From positions 1 through 64,000 of the forward strand of contig NZ_BJTC01000010.1 of NCBI RefSeq assembly GCF_006829085.1: DNA of 64,000 bases, given 5' to 3'. The notes beneath the pieces were generated by a model that was not told where the DNA came from, ran no database searches, and saw only the letters and a program-made list of their open reading frames with translations. Positions 58,477-64,000 of the stretch are shown here, piece by piece. Made by a program: the position numbers and the translations under genes. Within the stretch, counting starts at the first letter, position 1. Each line of letters begins with the position of its first letter. The stretch is from Chryseobacterium sp. ON_d1. GTDB taxonomy: Bacteria > Bacteroidota > Bacteroidia > Flavobacteriales > Weeksellaceae.

Positions 58477-59697
58477 TTAATCAAATTTTTTAACTATTAA
58501 TGCAGAATTGGTTCCCCCAAACCCAAAAGAATTCGACAAAAATACATCAATTTTTTGATTTTTTGTTTTTGCAACTAAATTTATCTTTTGTGCTTCATTA
58601 TCAGGGTTTTCCAGATTAATATTCGGAGCAACGAAATCGTTCTGCATCATCAGAATAGAGTAGATAACTTCACTTGCGCCCGCCATCCAGCACTCATGTC
58701 CGGTCATGGATTTGGTAGAACTTACCGGAACTTCACCACCAAAGATTTCATAAATGGCTTTCGCTTCATTAGCATCCCCAATTGGGGTAGAAGTTGCATG
58801 AGCATTGATATAATCAATGTCTGAAGCTTTTAAGCCTGACTGTTTTAAAGCCCGGTCCATTGCTAAGGCCGGTCCATCCACATTCGGCGTTGAAATATGC
58901 CCTCCGTTTGAAGAGAAACCGTACCCGATAATTTCTGCAATAATCGGAACCCCTCTTCTTTGAGCCGACTCTAAACTTTCCACAATCAAAGTAGCTGCTC
59001 CCCCACTTGGAATCAATCCGTCTCTTGCGGCATCGAAAGGTCTGGACGCTTTTGTAGGTTCATCTTCTCTGGCTGAGAAAACTCCCAATCCGTCAAAGCT
59101 CGCCATGGAATATTTATTGGTTTCCTGAGCCCCGCCACAGATGATCATATCCTGAAATCCATTTTTGATCATCATATACGCCAGTCCCAAAGAATGTGAG
59201 CCGCTGGCACATGCTGCACTGATGGTAAGATTGATCCCTTTCAGTTTAAAGATGGTTGAAAGGTTCATTGTTACTGTTGAATTCATTGATTTGAAGATCG
59301 CTCCCGATCCCATCAATGTTGTATCTTTCTTTTCCCTTGCAATATCGATAGACTCTACAACTGCCTGAGAAACACTGTCATTTCCGTATAAAATTCCCAC
59401 CTCATGGGAATCTAAGAACTCCTCATCCAGATTCGCCTGTTTCAATGCATCAATGGTCGCCAGATAAGCATATTCACTTTCTTCTCCCATGCTGACACGC
59501 TGGCGTCTGTTCAGAAGATTTTTAAGATCCGGTTTTGGAACCACACCCGTAAGACCTGACCTGAACCCAAATTCCTTTCTCTGCTGATCTAAAACAATAC
59601 CGGATTTTCCTTGATATAGGGATTCCCTGACCTCTTCTAAAGACGTCCCGATGCAGGAATAAATTCCCATTCCGGTAATTACAACCCTATTTTCCAT
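58477..59697 (-). CDS. Beta-ketoacyl-ACP synthase II-like (FabF type)
   Basis: This 406-residue ketosynthase is of ordinary FabF length, with Cys163 in ISAACASGSHSLG, His in NAHATSTPIGDANE and His in MTGHECWMAGASE. It extends the ACP-bound chain, perhaps the first steps on the aryl starter or the fatty precursors of the resorcinol. Immediately followed by ACP 2. Confidence 0.93.
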   Translation of the reverse strand: MENRVVITGMGIYSCIGTSLEEVRESLYQGKSGIVLDQQRKEFGFRSGLTGVVPKPDLKNLLNRRQRVSMGEESEYAYLATIDALKQANLDEEFLDSHEVGILYGNDSVSQAVVESIDIAREKKDTTLMGSGAIFKSMNSTVTMNLSTIFKLKGINLTISAACASGSHSLGLAYMMIKNGFQDMIICGGAQETNKYSMASFDGLGVFSAREDEPTKASRPFDAARDGLIPSGGAATLIVESLESAQRRGVPIIAEIIGYGFSSNGGHISTPNVDGPALAMDRALKQSGLKASDIDYINAHATSTPIGDANEAKAIYEIFGGEVPVSSTKSMTGHECWMAGASEVIYSILMMQNDFVAPNINLENPDNEAQKINLVAKTKNQKIDVFLSNSFGFGGTNSALIVKKFD

Positions 59698-59717
59698 TTA
59701 TTTATATTGAATTTAGT

Positions 59718-59800
59718 AATGTATCAGTCTAGCAATGTAACCATATTTCATTGAGATCAACCAACATTGTTACACTGGTACATTGGTATATTGTTAGACT
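59718..59800. repeat. Octamer-repeat palindrome, copy 4
   Basis: This fills the gap between FabG and the ketosynthase gene. One arm has AATGTATC, AGTCTAGC, AATGTAAC; the complement of the other has AGTCTAAC, AATATACC, AATGTACC, AGTGTAAC. Same 8-base unit as at 42427-42510 and 42784-42854. Confidence 0.8.
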
Positions 59801-59802
59801 AT

Positions 59803-60534
59803 TTATGAGTAAATTCCTCCGTTAATATTAATTACTTCTCCTGTAATGTAGGATGATTTTTTAGACGCTAAAAATGCGACAAGATCTGCCACTTCTTCTG
59901 CTTCTCCGAATCTGTTGGCAGGAATCATTGCCTTCAGTTCTTCCTCATTGAATTCCTGGGTCATATCTGTCCTGATAAAACCGGGAGCCACAGCATTTAC
60001 TGTAACATTTCTTTTGGCAACTTCCTGTGCAAGAGCTTTCGTTGCCCCTACCAAGGCTCCTTTTGCCGCAGAGTAGTTCGTCTGGCCGGCTGTTCCTTTT
60101 ACTCCGGATACAGAAACCATATTGATAATTCTTCCGTATTTGTTACGAAGCAGCTTTTGGATGAAAAAATTGGTCACATTGAAAAACCCATCCAGACTGG
60201 TATTGATCACATGGTTCCAGTCTTCTTTCTGCATCCACATAAAAAGACCGTCTCTTGTGATTCCGGCATTATTGACAATCACTTCTACCACCGCATCAGG
60301 ATTTCTTTCCTGCCATTCCGTTAAAACAGCCTTTGTTTCTTCGGTATTGCCTACGTCAAATTTAAGAATTTCCCCTGTTGTTCCCAGCTCTTCTACTTTA
60401 GCCAATGTCTCCTTTGCTGCCGTTTCGTTTGAAGCGTAGTTGATAAGGATATGATAGTTTTTCTCTTCAGCCAGTTTTATACAGATTGCTCTGCCGATTC
60501 CTCTGGAGCCCCCTGTTACAATTGCACATTTCAT
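59803..60534 (-). CDS. fabG: 3-oxoacyl-ACP reductase (FabG-like)
   Basis: This 243-residue short-chain dehydrogenase has the NADPH motif TGGSRGIG at the N-terminus, the structural NNAG in VNNAGITRDG, and the catalytic Ser-Tyr-Lys set in MVSVSGVKG and YSAAKGALVG. The C-terminal EVININGG is FabG-like. It reduces the beta-keto group after each condensation. It is the only ketoreductase in the locus, so it presumably serves both polyene and resorcinol precursors. Confidence 0.92.
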   Translation of the reverse strand: MKCAIVTGGSRGIGRAICIKLAEEKNYHILINYASNETAAKETLAKVEELGTTGEILKFDVGNTEETKAVLTEWQERNPDAVVEVIVNNAGITRDGLFMWMQKEDWNHVINTSLDGFFNVTNFFIQKLLRNKYGRIINMVSVSGVKGTAGQTNYSAAKGALVGATKALAQEVAKRNVTVNAVAPGFIRTDMTQEFNEEELKAMIPANRFGEAEEVADLVAFLASKKSSYITGEVININGGIYS

Positions 60535-60611
60535 GCGTTAGTGTTTATATCGTTTTTAGTTTTTTTAAGTTGTACCGGATCCCTTTATAGACAATCCATG
60601 GCAGCTAATCG

Positions 60612-62132
60612 TTACATTCCTTTCAGGTATTTCTTTACTTCTTCCAGGTATGGATACATGACCATATCACTTGAGAAGGCAGGAATAATTTTTCTGATTT
60701 CATGATACAATTCTTTTGTAGATGAAGAAATCTTATCCTGGAATCCAAGATATTCAATAGCCTGAACAATAGTAATGGCTTCTATCGCCAATACTTCAAA
60801 AGCATTTTCAATGACTTTTCTGCAGATTACCGCAGCATTGGTTCCCATACTAACGATATCCTGGTTATCATTATTATTCGGAATACTGTGAACATACATA
60901 GAATTCGACAACATCTGGCTTTCCGCTGTAGTGGAAGTTGCCGTAAACTGTACACCCTGCATCCCGAAATTGAAACCTAATTTACCCAAATTGACAAAAG
61001 GCGGTAAAATTTCATTGATTTTAGCATTCAGAAGATAGTTTAGCTGTCTTTCTGCAAGCATAGTCAGCTTCGTTACCACAATTTTCAGTTTATCCATTTC
61101 CAGGGAAATATAATCTCCATGGAAGTTTCCTCCGTGATAGACGTGCTGGTCTTCCACGTTGATAATCGGGTTATCATTGGCTGAATTGATCTCATTTTCA
61201 AGAACTTTTTCTGTATATTCCAGCGTATCCAATACCGGGCCTAAGATCTGAGGAACACATCTTAAAGAATAATATTCCTGAACTTTTTCCTTGAATACTT
61301 TTTCCTGTTCCTCGAAATGAGTATAAAGGTGATCTTCTCTTTTTCTGATCAGTTTACTGTCTGCCAAATGAGCGCGCATTCTCTCTGCCACTTTCTGCTG
61401 GCCAGCATGTCTTTTTGTTCCGTTCAACGCTTCTGATAAATGATCATCATAAGCCTGAACAATCTCATTGATTGCACAGGAAAGCCTTAAAGAAATATCC
61501 GTCAGCTGATTAGCTTTGTAAGCATTCACAATACCAATCCCTGACATTACCGAAGTTCCGTTCATCAAGGCGAGACCTTCACGGATCTCTACTTTTATCG
61601 GTGCTAAGTTCTCTGCTTCAAAAACCTCTTTTGTAGATTTTCTTGCTCCTTTATAAAACACTTCTCCTTCTCCGATCAGTACCAGAGCCAGATGAGCCAG
61701 CTGAACAAGATCTCCGCTTGCTCCTACTCCTCCATGTTCAAAGATCAGTGGAGTAATATCTCTGTTGATCAATTCCTGAAGAAGATAGATGACAGACTGA
61801 TGTACTCCTGAATTCCCTAATGATAAAGTATTCAGCCTCGCCAGCATACATGCTTTTACTTCTTCTGCAGGCAAAGGATTGCCTATTCCTGAAGAATGGC
61901 TTCTGATAAGATTATACTGAAGCTGGTGTGTGTCTTCGTCACTGATCTTGAATTGGGCCATCGGGCCAAAACCAGTGTTCACACCGTATATTACTTTATT
62001 TTTTGAAAACTCTTTTAAAAACTGAAAACTTTTATCCACTCTTGATAAAAGTGATTCATCCAGTTCTATTTTTTCATTCTCAATGATAATTTTTTGAAAG
62101 TCTTTCAGTTCTAAAAAGTTATTTATTTTCAT
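60612..62132 (-). CDS. Tyrosine ammonia-lyase (HAL/PAL family)
   Basis: This 506-residue MIO-dependent aromatic lyase has the self-cyclising Ala-Ser-Gly at residues 138-140 in GGVGASGDLV, IYGVNTGFGP with the catalytic Tyr, and YHGGNFHGDYISLEMDKL further on. The substrate-selectivity segment is LIRSHSSG (residues 75-82). From memory it closely resembles the characterised Flavobacterium johnsoniae tyrosine ammonia-lyase, which makes p-coumarate; this would supply the 4-hydroxyphenyl starter of the polyene. Histidine ammonia-lyase is the alternative, but no hut genes are adjacent. The start is the ATG at 62132; the frame extends one codon to a TTG at 62135. Confidence 0.9.
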   Translation of the reverse strand: MKINNFLELKDFQKIIIENEKIELDESLLSRVDKSFQFLKEFSKNKVIYGVNTGFGPMAQFKISDEDTHQLQYNLIRSHSSGIGNPLPAEEVKACMLARLNTLSLGNSGVHQSVIYLLQELINRDITPLIFEHGGVGASGDLVQLAHLALVLIGEGEVFYKGARKSTKEVFEAENLAPIKVEIREGLALMNGTSVMSGIGIVNAYKANQLTDISLRLSCAINEIVQAYDDHLSEALNGTKRHAGQQKVAERMRAHLADSKLIRKREDHLYTHFEEQEKVFKEKVQEYYSLRCVPQILGPVLDTLEYTEKVLENEINSANDNPIINVEDQHVYHGGNFHGDYISLEMDKLKIVVTKLTMLAERQLNYLLNAKINEILPPFVNLGKLGFNFGMQGVQFTATSTTAESQMLSNSMYVHSIPNNNDNQDIVSMGTNAAVICRKVIENAFEVLAIEAITIVQAIEYLGFQDKISSSTKELYHEIRKIIPAFSSDMVMYPYLEEVKKYLKGM

Positions 62133-62182
62133 CAATTAAAAGTAATAGTTGATAATTTTGTAAAATATTAATTATTTGTCAC

Positions 62183-62190
62183 TAATTTTG
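62183..62190 (+). promoter_or_regulatory. Promoter -7 element for the FAD-dependent oxidoreductase gene
   Basis: TAATTTTG matches TAnnTTTG; a TTTG at 62157-62160 is 22 bases upstream, slightly long for -33. The start is 41 bases downstream. Confidence 0.5.
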
Positions 62191-62193
62191 CGG

Positions 62194-62201
62194 CAAAGAT
62201 A
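62194..62201 (-). promoter_or_regulatory. Promoter -7 element for the tyrosine ammonia-lyase gene
   Basis: TATCTTTG on the minus strand matches TAnnTTTG; the start is ~60 bases downstream. It lies 3 bases from the divergent plus-strand element, so the two promoters overlap. Confidence 0.5.
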
Positions 62202-62230
62202 AAAGTTATTATTAAAATAAAAAATCAAAG

Positions 62231-63487
62231 ATGAGCAAAGAATTTGTTGACGTTCTTGTAATCGGAGCCGGACCTTCCGGATGCGTGTCTTCTTCGTACT
62301 TAAAGAAGAATAACGTCAACGTGAAAGTAGTCGAAAAAACAAAATTCCCCAGACTGGTAGTTGGAGAGAGCTTAATCCCAAGGGTAATGGACCACTTTGA
62401 AGAGGCCGGCCTTTTCCCTGCATTAGACAAAATGGGTTTTGAAAAAAAGCTTGGAGCGCGCTTCCTTCGTGGTGATGAAGTCTGTATTTTTGATTTCAGC
62501 AACAAATTCGGAGAAGGCTGGGACTGGACCTGGCAGGTTCCAAGAGCTGATTTTGACAATACTCTTGCTCAGGAAGTGATTAATAAAGGCATTGATCTTG
62601 AATTCGAGACTGAAGTTATTGATATTAAGTTTGACGGAACAGATTCTGTGACTACAGTAAGAAATAAAGATGGAGAAACGAAAGAAATTCATGCGAAGTT
62701 TGTTATTGATTCCAGCGGTTACGGAAGAGTACTGCCCCGCCTGCTTGATCTTGAAAAGCCTTCAAAACTGTCTCCTCACTCTGCAATCTTCTCTCATGTC
62801 AACGATATTAACAGAGAGCCGGGAGAAGAAGGAACTTTGATTTCTTTTGATATTATTGAAACAGAAGTATGGCTTTGGGTAATTCCTTTTTCCAACGGAA
62901 ACACAAGTTTAGGAATTGTAGGCCCTACTGACTATATTGACAGATTATCTGAAAACGGAGACCCCACTGAAGCTTTAAGAAAGGCAATCTCTCTTTCTGA
63001 TTATTATGTAAAACGTTTTGGGAATGTAGATTTCCTTTTTGAACCAAAGCATCTGAAAGATTATTCCTGCTCGGTAAAAAGTTTATTCGGAGACGGATTT
63101 GCTTTAACGGGGAATGCTTCGGAATTCCTTGACCCGGTATTTTCTTCGGGAATGGCTTTCGCTACAGAATCGGGAATGCTGGCAGCAAAACTGGCGTTAA
63201 AACAATTAAACGGAGAAAAAATCAACTGGCAGACAGAGTACACTGATTATATTTTATACGGAGTGGATGTTTTCACCACATATGTAAAAGAATGGTATAC
63301 CGGAAATCTTCAGGAATTATTTTTCCACCAGCCGGAAAACCCTGATGTAAAGAAAAAGATATGTGCAGTTTTAGCAGGCTATGTCTGGAATAAGGACAAT
63401 CCTTTTGTAAAAAAACATGATACAGTGATTAAAAATCTTGCGAATCTGATCAAACTAGAAAAACAGGAACAGCAAAATCAAGCATAA
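62231..63487 (+). CDS. FAD-dependent oxidoreductase, tryptophan-halogenase-like
   Basis: This 418-residue flavoprotein has the FAD motif IGAGPSG (residues 11-17), FPRLVVGESLIPRVMD and, at residues 214-219, WLWVIP, a match to the WxWxIP signature of FADH2-dependent halogenases. A second GWDWTWQVPRADFD segment lies near residue 97. It may chlorinate or hydroxylate the phenolic ring of the pigment; chlorinated flexirubins are known. The equivalent position of the halogenase lysine (VGEATIPxxxK in PrnA) appears to be Asp here, which leaves the halogenase function unproven. It is divergent from the lyase gene. Confidence 0.85.
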   Translation: MSKEFVDVLVIGAGPSGCVSSSYLKKNNVNVKVVEKTKFPRLVVGESLIPRVMDHFEEAGLFPALDKMGFEKKLGARFLRGDEVCIFDFSNKFGEGWDWTWQVPRADFDNTLAQEVINKGIDLEFETEVIDIKFDGTDSVTTVRNKDGETKEIHAKFVIDSSGYGRVLPRLLDLEKPSKLSPHSAIFSHVNDINREPGEEGTLISFDIIETEVWLWVIPFSNGNTSLGIVGPTDYIDRLSENGDPTEALRKAISLSDYYVKRFGNVDFLFEPKHLKDYSCSVKSLFGDGFALTGNASEFLDPVFSSGMAFATESGMLAAKLALKQLNGEKINWQTEYTDYILYGVDVFTTYVKEWYTGNLQELFFHQPENPDVKKKICAVLAGYVWNKDNPFVKKHDTVIKNLANLIKLEKQEQQNQA

Positions 63488-63518
63488 AAAACGGTCTGAA
63501 TTTTTCAGACCGTTTTTT
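63486..63518. terminator. Bidirectional terminator
   Basis: A perfect 15-bp stem (AAAAAACGGTCTGAA / TTCAGACCGTTTTTT) with a 3-base loop lies between two convergent genes and overlaps the stop of the upstream one. T-runs on both strands. Confidence 0.95.
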
Positions 63519-63519
63519 G

Positions 63520-63999
63520 TTATTTTAAAGATTTTTTGATTTCTCTTCCCAAATATCTTCCGACAGATTCATAAGCTGCTGCTATTCTTCCATACTCCAT
63601 TACAAATTCTTCATTTTGCACAAATTTATCAAACTTTTTAAGCTCTATTTCAGCTAAAACAGTAGAAGGATTATTGGTTTCCACCAGTTTTATTTTTCCA
63701 GTTATTTCGGCAGTCATTGCTGTAATTCCCGCATGCCAGCCAGGAAAAATCCAATTTGTCTCTACCAACAGGGTATATTTTGCGGCTGCATCTTTTTTAA
63801 ATGAAATATTTTTGTAAGTTTTATTCAGTCCTTTTGCGAAATAATCCACATAATATTCCTTTTTATATTTTTCCCATTCTCCAATCCATTTTTTCCAGGC
63901 TTCTTCGCCTCTTTTGGGATTTTCAATAACTTGTTTTTTTCTGTTTTCAAGGTATTGAGCTTCTGTAATATTTTCTTTCATAAATAGTACGTTCTCAAA
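63520..63999 (-). CDS. Hypothetical protein, probably cut by the window end
   Basis: At least 153 residues are readable from the ATG at 63981. The frame stays open to the right edge and the residues before that Met (FENVLF) read like coding sequence, so the true start is probably outside the window and may include a signal peptide. Visible features are a charged helical N-terminal part (KRGEEAWKKWIGEWEKYKKEYYVDYF) with a beta-rich rest (TLLVETNWIFPGWHAG, TAEITGKIKLV). I do not recognise a family; the last ~40 residues suggest an exported protein of unknown role. It ends at the strong terminator 63486-63518. Confidence 0.6.
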   Translation of the reverse strand, partial: FENVLFMKENITEAQYLENRKKQVIENPKRGEEAWKKWIGEWEKYKKEYYVDYFAKGLNKTYKNISFKKDAAAKYTLLVETNWIFPGWHAGITAMTAEITGKIKLVETNNPSTVLAEIELKKFDKFVQNEEFVMEYGRIAAAYESVGRYLGREIKKSLK

Positions 64000-64000
64000 T

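Overview
The window looks like chromosomal DNA of a Flavobacteriia species, most likely Chryseobacterium or a close relative. The evidence is low GC with AT-rich spacers, Bacteroidota-type promoters (TAnnTTTG at -7, TTTG at -33), type IX secretion (T9SS) C-terminal sorting domains, SusD-free Flavobacteria-style gene content, and a complete flexirubin (aryl-polyene/dialkylresorcinol pigment) locus.

Positions 1-29 hold the first bases of a 16S rRNA gene that reads leftward out of the window, preceded by a ~580-base leader with three tandem promoter-like elements. From 610 to 26339 every gene is on the minus strand. This part contains an rfbD-like reductase, a thioesterase, an envelope-assembly operon (a DUF6089-type membrane protein, uppS, bamA, two ompH/skp paralogues), and a capsule/exopolysaccharide block (Wzc-like tyrosine kinase, Wza-like lipoprotein, WecA-like GT4, GT2). 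It continues with an arginase-fold protein with degenerate metal site, topA, two T9SS cargo proteins, an orphan six-cysteine protein, and an EpsG-like membrane pair.

From 26484 to 63487 lies the flexirubin locus. A consensus promoter at 26484-26513 starts a plus-strand run: MMPL/acyltransferase fusion, darA, darB, two hot-dog dehydratase-like genes. A convergent M16 peptidase gene follows, and the spacer before it carries a near-perfect ParB-binding parS palindrome at 33448-33463. The second plus-strand run (36839-49363) encodes an XRE-like protein, a BtrH-like acyltransferase, an ABC-2 exporter, a thioesterase, a ketosynthase, a ketosynthase-like fragment, an ACP and a ketosynthase/chain-length-factor pair. 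It ends with a polysaccharide deacetylase, LolA-like and LolB-like proteins, a dehydratase and a GT2-DUF2062 fusion. A minus-strand run (49416-62132) carries an M36 peptidase, an alpha/beta hydrolase, a C45 Ntn-acyltransferase lipoprotein, a CrtI-like desaturase, a lipid acyltransferase, a second ACP, a FabF-like ketosynthase, FabG and a tyrosine ammonia-lyase. A divergent FAD-dependent halogenase/monooxygenase-like gene closes the locus.

The proposed logic is as follows. The lyase makes p-coumarate as aryl starter, and the ACP/ketosynthase/FabG/dehydratase set extends it to an aryl polyene. DarB and DarA build the dialkylresorcinol, one of the acyltransferases joins the two by an ester, and MMPL, ABC and Lol-like proteins place the pigment in the outer membrane. 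The pathway as a whole is known; the ester-forming enzyme, the degenerate domains, the ACP-flanking octamer-repeat hairpins and the parS site inside the locus are the points that merit attention.
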